In this document: positions 17,828 to 26,213 of the stretch, piece after piece
Position numbering within the stretch: position 1 is the first letter of the stretch
Layout: every line of letters begins with the position of its first letter
Source of the DNA: Neisseriaceae bacterium
Lineage (GTDB): Bacteria > Pseudomonadota > Gammaproteobacteria > Burkholderiales > Neisseriaceae
Direction: 5' to 3'
DNA: 64,000 bases
Assembly (NCBI GenBank): GCA_017991555.1
Contig: JAGOQM010000011.1
Location: forward strand, 20,469-84,468
Notes under the pieces: model-generated
What the model was told of the DNA's origin: nothing
Database searches by the model: none
What the model saw: the letters and a program-made list of their open reading frames with translations, nothing else
Translations under genes and position numbers: made by a program

Positions 17828-18351
17828 ACCGCCGACAGGGGCAAAGCATACACAAACCCCTCGGTTTCAAAACGCCAGGCCACATACAACACCCACCCAT
17901 CGGCCCGTGCACCAGCGGGACACGCTAGGCGCACGGGCCCAACGCTCGTGTCGGGCTGGGGCCAAGGCGCCGCGGTTAAGGGGCAGACCGCATAGGCAAA
18001 ATCAGCCCCAGCCAAACGCTGGGTCAGGCCCGCCTCTAGGCGGCACAGCTGACGCTGCGCCATGCCCCTCGAATCCACCAACCGACTGGCCGCCGCTGCG
18101 CCACAGCTCGCTTGGCCTTGATAATGGCGCCAATGCGGTTGCGATCCCGCAAACTGAGCATTGGTGCGCATGCCCGCCACCAATGCGCCCGCCTCTGCGG
18201 TGACCAACCCACGCAGCTGTGCGCCCTGCGACTGGGCCAGGGTGCGGCCCTGCAAGGTCAACAACCCCACCGCCACCCCCGACAGTACCCACAGAGCCAA
18301 CAGGGCTTCAAACAGCAACAGCCCCGCCATCGGCCTCAAAAACAGACGCAT
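17824..18351 (-). CDS. pilI: Minor pilin, PilI/PilV type
   Basis: 175 residues. The N-terminus MAGLLLFEALLALWVLSGVA keeps glutamate at position 5 after the putative cleavage glycine and continues into the hydrophobic pilin helix. The C-terminal ~130 residues form the variable domain with cysteine pairs. PilV/PilI is the second gene in comparable minor pilin operons. It overlaps the genes on both sides (16 bp with pilH, 4 bp with pilJ). Confidence 0.72.
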   Translation of the reverse strand: MRLFLRPMAGLLLFEALLALWVLSGVAVGLLTLQGRTLAQSQGAQLRGLVTAEAGALVAGMRTNAQFAGSQPHWRHYQGQASCGAAAASRLVDSRGMAQRQLCRLEAGLTQRLAGADFAYAVCPLTAAPWPQPDTSVGPVRLACPAGARADGWVLYVAWRFETEGFVYALPLSAV

Positions 18352-18974
18352 AGCCTCGCCCTTTCGCTATGGTTCGACAAGTCCTGACAGTACTGCGGGG
18401 GCCCAGATGGCGGCAGCAATAAAAGCGCACACTCACCAGCAGCACGCCCTTGCGGCGACAGCTGTAGCTGTAGCCATACCGGTTCCGCATCGCCCCAACC
18501 GCGAACGCCATAGCGGATTTGTGGCTGCCGCTGCGGCAGCGACGTCAATGTCAGGGCGCTCGAAGGCCCTTGCTCGCGCCACTGCCGCAGTTGCAAACGA
18601 TGGCGACGCTCGTCCACAAACACCGTTCGCACCACCTCACCGCTGTCATAGCTGCCCATATTAAGGCCGGGTTGATCGGCATAAACCAGCAGTCCTTGCG
18701 CCCACATGTCTTCGCTGAGCTGCCGCACACAGCCGTTAATTCGGCCATCTACCCGCAGCTGCACCGGACACAGCCACAGCGGACGGCCCAACCGCCCTGC
18801 CTCCAGCTGAGCAAACTGTAAGGTTTGGCCCAAGAAGCGCATTTGCAGGCCCAGCTGCTGTTGCGCCACGCTGCGCTGTAAGGCCAACAGCAGACCGCCA
18901 CTCATTAAAGCCAAGAGGCCTAACGCCAGCAATAATTCCCACAGCCCAAACCCCTGCGTATTGATCCTTGCCAT
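18336..18974 (-). CDS. pilH: Minor pilin, PilH/FimT (GspH) type
   Basis: 212 residues with the prepilin motif QGFGLWELLLALGLLALMSG: cleavage glycine, phenylalanine +1 and glutamate +5 are all present, followed by the hydrophobic helix and a GspH/FimT-like domain. First gene of the four-gene pilin operon. In Neisseria this gene directly follows dnaB; here an oppositely oriented oxidase-ridA pair separates them. The pilin genes also look GC-richer than their neighbours. Confidence 0.78.
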   Translation of the reverse strand: MARINTQGFGLWELLLALGLLALMSGGLLLALQRSVAQQQLGLQMRFLGQTLQFAQLEAGRLGRPLWLCPVQLRVDGRINGCVRQLSEDMWAQGLLVYADQPGLNMGSYDSGEVVRTVFVDERRHRLQLRQWREQGPSSALTLTSLPQRQPQIRYGVRGWGDAEPVWLQLQLSPQGRAAGECALLLLPPSGPPQYCQDLSNHSERARLCVCF

Positions 18975-19290
18975 GACCCCAGCCCACCCTTTTTAAGATG
19001 CGTGCCCCAGCAGCACGCTCAGAACAAAATCATACATGACAAATGATTAATGAGCGTAAAAAAGATCATCAACGCACCAAACACAATAGGATAAAAGCCA
19101 ACACATGAATATAAATATTGTTATTGATCAAAAACTTACTCTTTATTTAAATGCCATCAAGGTATACTCTATATAGGGCGTCCTTTAAATTATTTATTAA
19201 AAGACCCACAAGCCTACAGTCGCAATACTGCCCTGTACGCCCCTATTCATCCCCGCGTATCCACTGCGGCTTAGATTCAGGAGTCCGAAT
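18975..19290 (+). other. Intergenic region between pilH and the amine oxidase gene
   Basis: 316 bases, strongly AT-rich (especially 19020-19200), carrying the promoters for the two divergent operons. A TATACT at 19163-19168 could be a -10 element for the oxidase gene, and the oxidase start has a clear AGGAGT binding site. I see no FNR box or other named operator. Confidence 0.5.
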
Positions 19291-20889
19291 ATGTCAAACA
19301 ATGAACCCATGACCAGACGGGATTTATTAAAAATCATTGGCTATGGTGCAGGTGCATCCGTTATGTATCAGGCCATGAGCACCATGGGCTTTGCCGCAGG
19401 CGTCAGCCCGGCGCTTAAGATGGACCTTAAAGGGGCGCCCAAAGGCGCCACTATTTTGATCTTAGGCGCGGGGGTGGCGGGGCTAAGCGCCGCCTACGAA
19501 CTACGCAAGGCAGGCTATAAGGTCAAGGTCTTAGAATTTCAAAATCGCCCCAGCGGTCGCGCTTGGAGCATTTATGGCGGCGACAAGCACACCGATACCG
19601 ATGGCGTGACTCAGGTGTGCCAGTTTGATAAAGGCAAATTCCTCAACGCCGGCGCCTGGCGCATTCCCTACCATCACCAAAACGTTTTGAACTATTGCCA
19701 AGAACTGGACGTCAAGCTAGACCCCTTCGTTCAAGTTAACTTTAATGCCTACCTACACAGCGAAAAAGGCTTTGGCGGCAAACCACAACGCTATCGCGAC
19801 GTATTCAGTGATTTTAATGGCCAAATATCAGAGCTATTGGCCAAGGCCACCAACGCCAACTTGCTCGATCAGCAGATTAATCGGCAGGACAAAGAAATTC
19901 TTTTAGAAGCGCTTAAATCACACGGCGCCCTCAACAACGATTACACCTACAGTAAAGGCATTGCCTCTAGCAATCGCCGTGGCTACGCCAAAACCCTTGG
20001 CGGCGGCCTTTCTGGCGGCCGGATCACCACCGAGCCCTTGGCATTGAAAGACATTCTAGACAGCCGCATTTGGCAAAGCATGAGCTATCACTTTAACCAC
20101 ATGTTCCAACAAACCATGTTTGAACCGCGCGGCGGCATGGAGATGATTGGGCGTGCCTTTGCCAATCAGCTTAAAGGGGTCATCCAATACAACGCCGAAA
20201 TCACCGACATCAAACAGTCTGAGCAAGGCGTTGAAGTCACCTATAAAGACAACAGCCGGGGTGGCCGAGTGCGTACCGAGTCGGCCCAGTGGTGTGTCTG
20301 CACCATTCCCCTCCCGATGCTACGGCGCATGAACCTTCAGGTTAGCCCCCAGCTAAAAGCGGCCATCGACACGCCTGCATATGACCCAACGGTTAAGGTC
20401 GCGGCACAGTACAAGCGCCGCTTCTGGGAGCAAGATGAAGCCATTTATGGCGGCATGACCCTCACCGACATGCCCAACACCCACATTGCCTACCCGTGCG
20501 TGGTCGATGATTATTTCAGCAAGGGCAAAGGCGTTGTGCTCAATGGCTATATGTCAGGTGCCAACGGCCAAACCTTTACCGACATGCCGCTGGCCGAACG
20601 CAACCGCGCCGCGCTGGCCTACGTCGCGAAGGTGCACCCGCAGGCACCACAAGAGTTTGACAACGGCTACAGCACCGCTTGGGCCAAAGTACCCTGGATT
20701 CGCGGTGGCTATACCCAATGGACCGACGCCCAGCGTGAACAGCACTATCGCAACCTGTGTGAGATTGATGGCCGCATCGTGCTGGCCGGCGAACACGCTT
20801 CGTACATGAATGGCTGGTTAGAAGGCGCCATTACCTCTAGCCTAGACGCCATTACCCGCCTCCATCAAAAAATCATTCAAGCCAGCTAG
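19291..20889 (+). CDS. Tat-exported flavin monoamine/amino-acid oxidase
   Basis: 532 residues. The twin-arginine signal TRRDLLKIIGYGAGASVMYQ at the N-terminus indicates folded export to the periplasm with FAD bound. The mature part has the FAD motif GAGVAGLSAAYELRKAGYKV near residue 58, followed by NRPSGRAWS, and the C-terminal FAD segment LAGEHASYMNGWLEGAI, typical of the flavin monoamine oxidase/L-amino-acid oxidase family. The reaction would oxidise an amine or amino acid to an imine, with H2O2 formed. The substrate is unknown. An exported RidA protein is encoded just downstream on the same strand. The start has a strong AGGAG site. Confidence 0.85.
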   Translation: MSNNEPMTRRDLLKIIGYGAGASVMYQAMSTMGFAAGVSPALKMDLKGAPKGATILILGAGVAGLSAAYELRKAGYKVKVLEFQNRPSGRAWSIYGGDKHTDTDGVTQVCQFDKGKFLNAGAWRIPYHHQNVLNYCQELDVKLDPFVQVNFNAYLHSEKGFGGKPQRYRDVFSDFNGQISELLAKATNANLLDQQINRQDKEILLEALKSHGALNNDYTYSKGIASSNRRGYAKTLGGGLSGGRITTEPLALKDILDSRIWQSMSYHFNHMFQQTMFEPRGGMEMIGRAFANQLKGVIQYNAEITDIKQSEQGVEVTYKDNSRGGRVRTESAQWCVCTIPLPMLRRMNLQVSPQLKAAIDTPAYDPTVKVAAQYKRRFWEQDEAIYGGMTLTDMPNTHIAYPCVVDDYFSKGKGVVLNGYMSGANGQTFTDMPLAERNRAALAYVAKVHPQAPQEFDNGYSTAWAKVPWIRGGYTQWTDAQREQHYRNLCEIDGRIVLAGEHASYMNGWLEGAITSSLDAITRLHQKIIQAS

Positions 20890-20899
20890 ACGCTAAAAC

Positions 20900-20938
20900 C
20901 CTCACCGCAGCACCCTTGTTGGTGGCACGGCGGTGAGG
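20900..20938 (+). terminator. Hairpin between the oxidase gene and ridA
   Basis: CCTCACCGC pairs with GCGGTGAGG around an internal smaller stem (CACC/GGTG), followed by TTATTTT. It could be a weak terminator or an mRNA-stability hairpin that lowers ridA expression relative to the oxidase. Confidence 0.5.
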
Positions 20939-20973
20939 TTATTTTGTTGCACCCACACCACAGGAGATGCCCC

Positions 20974-21462
20974 ATGCGCCTTACCTCGACCACCCTTGCC
21001 ACCCTGAGCCTGGCCTTGGCCAGCCCGCTACTGCTGGCACAAAACCCCAAGATTGAGCGCCAGCCGGTGCCTAACTTCCCCATCTCTACCGCCGTCACCA
21101 TCCCTGCGGGCGCCACCACTTATTACTTAAGCGGCGTGGTGCCCCCTAAGCTGGCCGATGGCAGCTACGGTGCCAATACCGAACAGCAAACGGTGAATAT
21201 TTTGCGCGCGATTGAAACCCACTTAAAAAATCTGGGCTTAGGCCTCGAAGACGTGGTAAAAATGCAGGTGTTTTTAGTCGCCGATCCGAAGCTGGGCAAT
21301 AAGATGGACTTTACCGGCTTCATGAAGGGCTACAGCCAGTTCTTTGGCACTCAGGCACAGCCCAACACCCCTGCGCGCTCTGCGTTTGAAATTAAGGGCT
21401 TGGTGATGCCGCAATGGCTGATTGAAATTGAAGTGGTGGCGGCAAAAGTCCCCACCCGCTAA
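20974..21462 (+). CDS. Exported RidA-family protein (reactive imine deaminase)
   Basis: RidA proteins hydrolyse unstable enamines and imines to keto compounds and ammonia. This one has a Sec signal peptide (LTSTTLATLSLALASPLLLA), so it should act in the periplasm, unlike the usual cytoplasmic RidA. The mature domain shows the fold's landmarks: YYLSGVVPPK, TVNILRAIETHLKNLGLGLEDVVK-like helix, KMQVFLVAD and the ARSAFEIKGLVMPQWLIEIE end, in which the family's usual substrate arginine (R in xARxxVxV) is present as PARSAFE. Start chosen at 20974 with AGGAG upstream. Its likely partner is the Tat-exported oxidase encoded upstream. Confidence 0.85.
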   Translation: MRLTSTTLATLSLALASPLLLAQNPKIERQPVPNFPISTAVTIPAGATTYYLSGVVPPKLADGSYGANTEQQTVNILRAIETHLKNLGLGLEDVVKMQVFLVADPKLGNKMDFTGFMKGYSQFFGTQAQPNTPARSAFEIKGLVMPQWLIEIEVVAAKVPTR

Positions 21463-21487
21463 ATGATAGATAAAACAAAGTAGTGAC

Positions 21488-21524
21488 GCACAAAAAAACC
21501 GACGATTTGTCGGTTTTTTTGTGC
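21488..21524. terminator. Bidirectional terminator between ridA and dnaB
   Basis: A perfect 16-bp stem (GCACAAAAAAACCGAC and complement) with a 5-base loop carries U-rich tracts in both directions. It serves the convergent ridA (+) and dnaB (-) genes. Confidence 0.9.
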
Positions 21525-21527
21525 GAA

Positions 21528-22931
21528 TTATTCGCTTTCCCAACCGCCATCGGGCAGGGCGGCGTTTTCAAACTTAGCGTACATGCCCACAAAGGACAAA
21601 TAAACTTTACCGGTCGGCCCGTTACGGTGTTTGCCGATGATCGCCTCGGCCAAGCCTTTAAACTGGGTGTCGGCGTTGTAGTACTCATCGCGGTACATAA
21701 AGATGATGATGTCGGCGTCCTGCTCAATGGCCCCCGACTCTCGCAAGTCGGACATCATTGGCCGTTTGTCGGTTCGCTGTTCGACCGAACGCGACAGCTG
21801 CGACAGCGCAATCACCGGCACCTGTAATTCCCGCGCTAGGCCTTTGAGCGAGCGCGAAATCTCACCCAGCTCGGAGGCACGGTTGTCGTTGCCGCGACCA
21901 GAACCACTCATCAATTGCAAATAGTCAATCACGATGAGGCCCAACTTACCACCGAAGTTACGCGCTAGGCGGCGCGCCCGAGCGCGCAGCTCTAGGGCGG
22001 TCAAGCCAGGCGTTTCGTCAATAAACATCGGCGCATCCGACAGTTTCACCACCGCGTCGTTGAGCTTGCCCCAGTGCTCGTCCTGTAAGCGGCCGGTCCG
22101 CAACACGTGCTGATCCAAGCGGCCCACCGAACCCAGCATCCGCATCACCAGCTGCGTGCCACCCATCTCCATCGAGAACACCGCCACGGGCAAGTGGCAC
22201 TCTACTGCCACGTGCTCGGCAATGTTCATCGAGAAAGCGGTCTTACCCATAGACGGACGACCGGCCACGATCACCAGGTCGCCGGCCTGTAGGCCTGAGG
22301 TTTTGGCGTCCAGATCGGTAAACCCGGTTGGCACCCCGGTGACTTCGTCGGGGTTGTCGCGCGAATACAAATTATCAATGCGCTCAACCACCTCTTTCAA
22401 CAGGTTGGGCATTTCCAAAAAGCCCTGCTGCGAGCGCGAGGCGCTTTCGGCAATGCGGAACACTTTGTTCTCGGCTTCGTCTAGCAACTCACTGGCATCA
22501 CGCCCCTCTGGGTTATAGGCACTGTCGGCAATCGAGGTGCCCACTTCAACCAGCTGGCGCATGACCGAACGCTCGCGCACGATTTCCGCATAGCGCCGAA
22601 TATTGGCCGCCGACGGCGTGTTTTGGGCCAGGCTGACCAAATAAGAAAGCCCCCCCACGTTGCCGATGTTGCCCGCGCTTTCCAGCGCTTCCTTCACCGT
22701 CACCACGTCGGCGGGACGAGACTGTTCTAGGAGCTTCTCAATCGAATTAAAAATAATGCGGTGTTCTTGGCGATAAAAATCGTGCTCGTTGGCAATCCCG
22801 GCAATGCGTTCCCACGCCGAATTGTCCAACAACAGGCCGCCCAATACCGACTGTTCTGCTTCTAAAGAGTTAGGCGGCACCCGCAGACCTAAATCGTCCC
22901 TACCTTCTACCATCAAATCACTGTCGTCCAT
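21528..22931 (-). CDS. dnaB: Replicative DNA helicase DnaB
   Basis: Hexameric 5'-3' helicase of the replication fork. 467 residues: N-terminal primase-interaction domain (PPNSLEAEQSVLGGLLLDN), linker, and RecA-like C-terminal domain with Walker A GRPSMGKTAFSMNIAEH, Walker B LIVIDYLQLMSG and the QLSRSVEQR segment. Complete, with no intein. It is divergent from sodB as in Neisseria, but the minor pilin operon that follows dnaB there is displaced here by an amine oxidase-ridA insertion. Confidence 0.97.
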   Translation of the reverse strand: MDDSDLMVEGRDDLGLRVPPNSLEAEQSVLGGLLLDNSAWERIAGIANEHDFYRQEHRIIFNSIEKLLEQSRPADVVTVKEALESAGNIGNVGGLSYLVSLAQNTPSAANIRRYAEIVRERSVMRQLVEVGTSIADSAYNPEGRDASELLDEAENKVFRIAESASRSQQGFLEMPNLLKEVVERIDNLYSRDNPDEVTGVPTGFTDLDAKTSGLQAGDLVIVAGRPSMGKTAFSMNIAEHVAVECHLPVAVFSMEMGGTQLVMRMLGSVGRLDQHVLRTGRLQDEHWGKLNDAVVKLSDAPMFIDETPGLTALELRARARRLARNFGGKLGLIVIDYLQLMSGSGRGNDNRASELGEISRSLKGLARELQVPVIALSQLSRSVEQRTDKRPMMSDLRESGAIEQDADIIIFMYRDEYYNADTQFKGLAEAIIGKHRNGPTGKVYLSFVGMYAKFENAALPDGGWESE

Positions 22932-23020
22932 CCTACCCTCTTTATTTAGCCTGCTTACAAAAGGCTATTTTAACATTGTTCGACGCCCAAGTACCCCTAT
23001 TTAAACTAGGGCCTATAGCT

Positions 23021-23051
23021 TTTACATATTTGATGAATATCAAGATATAAT
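23021..23051 (+). promoter_or_regulatory. sodB promoter with an embedded FNR box
   Basis: TTTACA (23021-23026) and TATAAT (23046-23051) resemble sigma-70 -35 and -10 elements with a 19-bp spacer. A perfect FNR palindrome, TTGATGAATATCAA, occupies 23030-23043, inside that spacer. An FNR dimer there should block RNA polymerase, so sodB would be repressed anaerobically. The site is also about 100 bp before the divergent dnaB. Confidence 0.65.
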
Positions 23052-23138
23052 CGCCTAGATAGCGTAAATCTAGTACACTATAGCGCATAGTTACGTTTAG
23101 CGTACTTTCTAACAATGACACCATAAGGAGCTTATACT

Positions 23139-23720
23139 ATGGAACACAAACTACCAGAATTACCTTATGCATTAGATGCACTTGAGCCACACATTTCTAA
23201 AGAAACTTTAGAATACCACTACGGTAAGCATCACCAAACTTACATCACCAACTTGAACAACCAAATCAAAGGCACTGAGTTTGAAAACTTGAGCCTAGAA
23301 GAAATCGTGAAAAAATCTTCTGGTGGCGTGTTCAACAACGCAGCCCAAACTTGGAACCACACTTTCTACTGGTTAAGCCTAGCGCCTAACGCGGGTGGCG
23401 AGCCTACTGGCGCCTTAGCCGATGCGATCAACGCTAAATGGGGTTCTTTTGCTGAATTCCAAACCGCATTCAACACCTGCGCTGCGGGCACCTTCGGTTC
23501 TGGTTGGGCTTGGTTGGTTAAAAATGCAGACGGCAGCCTAGACCTAGCGTCTACCAGCAACGCCGCCACGCCTTTGACCACCGAACAAACGCCTTTGTTG
23601 ACCTGTGACGTGTGGGAACATGCTTACTACATCGACTACCGCAACAGCCGTCCTAACTACCTAGCTGGCTTCTGGGCCGTGGTAAACTGGGCTGAAGTAG
23701 CGAAACGTTTTGCTGCTTAA
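23139..23720 (+). CDS. sodB: Iron superoxide dismutase
   Basis: Converts superoxide to H2O2 and O2 in the cytoplasm. 193 residues. Metal ligands are visible: H27 in LEYHYGKHH, the histidine of WNHTFYW, and the aspartate and histidine of [11 protein letters not shown]. The active-site glutamine in NNAAQTWNH (before the second histidine) points to the iron-type rather than manganese enzyme. Promoter carries an FNR box. A terminator follows directly, so it is transcribed alone. Confidence 0.96.
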   Translation: MEHKLPELPYALDALEPHISKETLEYHYGKHHQTYITNLNNQIKGTEFENLSLEEIVKKSSGGVFNNAAQTWNHTFYWLSLAPNAGGEPTGALADAINAKWGSFAEFQTAFNTCAAGTFGSGWAWLVKNADGSLDLASTSNAATPLTTEQTPLLTCDVWEHAYYIDYRNSRPNYLAGFWAVVNWAEVAKRFAA

Positions 23721-23735
23721 GTTTTAGCAGGCGAT

Positions 23736-23768
23736 AAAAAAGCGAAGTCATCAGACTTCGCTTTTTTT
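23736..23768 (+). terminator. Terminator of sodB
   Basis: AAAAAAGCGAAGTC pairs with GACTTCGCTTTTTT around a 4-base loop, followed by a run of T, 16 bases after the sodB stop codon. Confidence 0.9.
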
Positions 23769-23819
23769 GTGCCCCTCGCCCTTCAATGAAGGATGAGGGG
23801 CTACTTGATGGCGTATCGC

Positions 23820-25655
23820 CTACTCGGCGTCGCTTAGCTTCTGGGTACCACCCTTGGCCTTAACCGAACGCTCTAGGTAAGCCAAGTAGCTGGTCAAGAC
23901 ATCGTTCGAACGCAGCTCTGCCAACATGCCTTTGTCTTTGGCTTTGTCCTCATCGCTTAATTCTGGGATGGTAATGCTTTCGACCTGGATCACCAACTGC
24001 TGGCCCTGGAAGTCCATGTTCAGGTAAGCCGGCTGCTTCAAGTTAGCGCCTAGCTTCAATACTTTCTGAGCGGTCTCTTCTGGGAACTGCTGTTGGATGT
24101 CGCTGCCGGCAATCGACTGTGTCGGCATCCAGTTCAAGGCCACGTTTTCGCCTTTTTGCAAGCGAGCGGCCACATCAGCAGCGCGCTTGGCCGCCAACTT
24201 TTCAGCCTCTTGCGCCACGTAGGCGGCACGAACCTGATCCTTCACCTGAGCCAGGGTTTGCTCGGTTTTAGGCCGTACTTCTTTGGCCCTAACCACCACC
24301 ACTGAACCATCAGGCAGGTCGATCGGCTCAGAGTTAAACTTCTCTTTCACCACTTCATCAGAAAAAATCGCCGTCAGCAGCGCCTCTGGCATGCCCTGAG
24401 CCTTCGCTTCGGCTTCGGTCAACCACACGTCTTCGGTTTGCAGCGGCAGGCCTAGCTTGTCGGCAACGGGCTTAAGGTCAGTGTTGTTGTTAAAGGCCAA
24501 CTCAGACAGCTGCTCGCGCTCGGCGTGCACCAGCTTCTGGGCTTTTTCTTGGCGCAACTTTTGCGTCAATTCGGCTTTTAGGCCTTCGAAAGCGGGGGCT
24601 TTTTTGATGTCGGTCACCAATAGAATATGGTAGCCGAACTGCGTTTCCACGAGGTCACTCACCTGCCCCTGGTTCAGGGCAAACACCGCGTCTTCAAACG
24701 GCTTTACCATCATGCCGTTTTGACCCACGTAGTCTAAGTCGCCGCCATTGGCTGCAGAACCTGGGTCTTCAGAATATTTCTGTGCTAAAGCGGCAAACTG
24801 GCCTGGATTGGCCTTGGCTTCTTTCAGTACCGATTCTGCCTTGTTCTTGGCTGCGGCTTTGGCTTCTGGGGTGTCGTTTTCAAACGCCAACAGGATATGA
24901 GACACCTTGCGTTCTGGTTGAGACATCTGGTTTACATGCTCATCGTAATATTTCTTCAGCTCTTCATCGCTCACGCTGACCTTGCCTTGAACCGACTCTG
25001 GCGTCAGCGCCACGCTGCTCACCTTAACCGCCAATGGCAACACGTACTGCGCCTTATGCTCGGTATAGTAGGCATTAAGCTTGGCGTCGTCCACGGCCAC
25101 TTCTGCGGCAAAGGCACGCGGATCGATCACCGCCGTACGTAAGGCGTAGCGAGCGTTCCAAATATTGGCCACCTGGCTGGCCTGGGCATCGCTGACAATT
25201 TGGCCGGCTTGCACCATGCTCAACACCGAATTCAAAGCAAATTCTTTACGCAGCTGTTCAATCAGCTGGGTTTCGGTCAGGCGCTGCTGCTGTAAATAGT
25301 TTTGGTACAGCTCTTCGTTAAACCCGTTTTCATCGCGGAAGGTTTCTTCCTGCACGATGGCCTGCTTGATTTGTTCAATCGACACCGTCACGCCCATTTG
25401 CTCGGCGCCTGCGATCAGGTAAGCACGACGCAATAGGCTGGCATAAATGCCTTCTTTGACTTCAGGCGTGCCTACTTCACCCAAGCGTTCTAAGGCTTGG
25501 CGAATGTCGCCTTCGGTCACCGCTTGATCACCCACTTTGGCAATATACGGCTCGCCCCCGGTTAATGATGTGGCACCAAACCCCACAAACGTCAGTGCAA
25601 CAAAACCCAGTAAGATTTTGGCTGGTGTGTTAAATTTTCTTACAGCATCAAACAT
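23820..25655 (-). CDS. ppiD: Periplasmic folding chaperone PpiD (parvulin-type)
   Basis: Inner-membrane-anchored chaperone at the Sec translocon exit. 611 residues: short cytoplasmic start, a membrane helix at about 13-31 (ILLGFVALTFVGFGATSL), a SurA_N-like chaperone domain, then a parvulin peptidyl-prolyl isomerase domain near residues 240-350 (RKVSHILLAF ... YSEDPGSAANGGDLDYVG ... FGYHILLVT), and a C-terminal region. Downstream of hupB on the same strand with a terminator between them; the hupB-ppiD order is typical. Confidence 0.94.
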   Translation of the reverse strand: MFDAVRKFNTPAKILLGFVALTFVGFGATSLTGGEPYIAKVGDQAVTEGDIRQALERLGEVGTPEVKEGIYASLLRRAYLIAGAEQMGVTVSIEQIKQAIVQEETFRDENGFNEELYQNYLQQQRLTETQLIEQLRKEFALNSVLSMVQAGQIVSDAQASQVANIWNARYALRTAVIDPRAFAAEVAVDDAKLNAYYTEHKAQYVLPLAVKVSSVALTPESVQGKVSVSDEELKKYYDEHVNQMSQPERKVSHILLAFENDTPEAKAAAKNKAESVLKEAKANPGQFAALAQKYSEDPGSAANGGDLDYVGQNGMMVKPFEDAVFALNQGQVSDLVETQFGYHILLVTDIKKAPAFEGLKAELTQKLRQEKAQKLVHAEREQLSELAFNNNTDLKPVADKLGLPLQTEDVWLTEAEAKAQGMPEALLTAIFSDEVVKEKFNSEPIDLPDGSVVVVRAKEVRPKTEQTLAQVKDQVRAAYVAQEAEKLAAKRAADVAARLQKGENVALNWMPTQSIAGSDIQQQFPEETAQKVLKLGANLKQPAYLNMDFQGQQLVIQVESITIPELSDEDKAKDKGMLAELRSNDVLTSYLAYLERSVKAKGGTQKLSDAE

Positions 25656-25712
25656 AGCGATATCTATTCAGTATTGGTTGATCACAAGAACGGTCATTTT
25701 ACCGTCAAATAC

Positions 25713-25742
25713 AAAAAAAAGGTGAACATTCAGTCCACCTTT
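25713..25742 (-). terminator. Terminator of hupB
   Basis: On the minus strand, AAAGGTG and CACCTTT form a stem followed by eight T, 23 bases past the hupB stop codon. Confidence 0.8.
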
Positions 25743-25765
25743 CCTTAGAAAACTTAATTCTTGGC

Positions 25766-26035
25766 CTACAGTGCCTCTTTCAAGGCTTTACCCGCACGGA
25801 ATTTAGGTAAACGAGCCGCTGGAATGGTAATCGCGGCGCCGGTTTTAGGATTGCGACCGCTGCGTTTAGCACGGTTACCTACGTAGAACGTACCAAAACC
25901 TACCAAAGTCACCGTGTTGTCTTTTTTCAAAGCTTCAGTCACGGCTTTAATCGTTCCATCTAAGGCTTTCCCCGCAGCAACTTTTGAAAGCCCAGCTTCT
26001 TGTGCTATTGCATCAATTAATTCAGACTTGTTCAC
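25766..26035 (-). CDS. hupB: DNA-binding protein HU-beta
   Basis: 89-residue histone-like protein that bends and compacts DNA. The full HU sequence is present: [29 protein letters not shown], the DNA-binding arm with [14 protein letters not shown], and [10 protein letters not shown] at the end. I use the GTG start at 26033-26035, which gives the standard N-terminus and is preceded by AAGGA. A longer reading frame from 26110 would add a 25-residue extension with no family support. The gene lies between lon and ppiD as in many proteobacteria. Confidence 0.95.
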   Translation of the reverse strand: MNKSELIDAIAQEAGLSKVAAGKALDGTIKAVTEALKKDNTVTLVGFGTFYVGNRAKRSGRNPKTGAAITIPAARLPKFRAGKALKEAL

Positions 26036-26213
26036 AGAAAATCCTTTTCTATTATTAAACAATGGGGGAGCGAGAAGCGTTTTCTCCAAAACCGATTCTC
26101 GCCGTGCCAAAGCTTTTATAACAAGTCTGAAATTCCAGTGTCAAGCGTCATAAGCCTGCTTTACTCGTCTTAACCGTAAAAACCACGGTTTTAGGCCAAA
26201 ATGTGGCTTATTT

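Noticed and set aside
16381..18974. Many overlapping frames on both strands over the pilin genes
   Set aside because: The high GC content opens shadow frames; only the four minus-strand pilin frames have prepilin starts and fit end to end.
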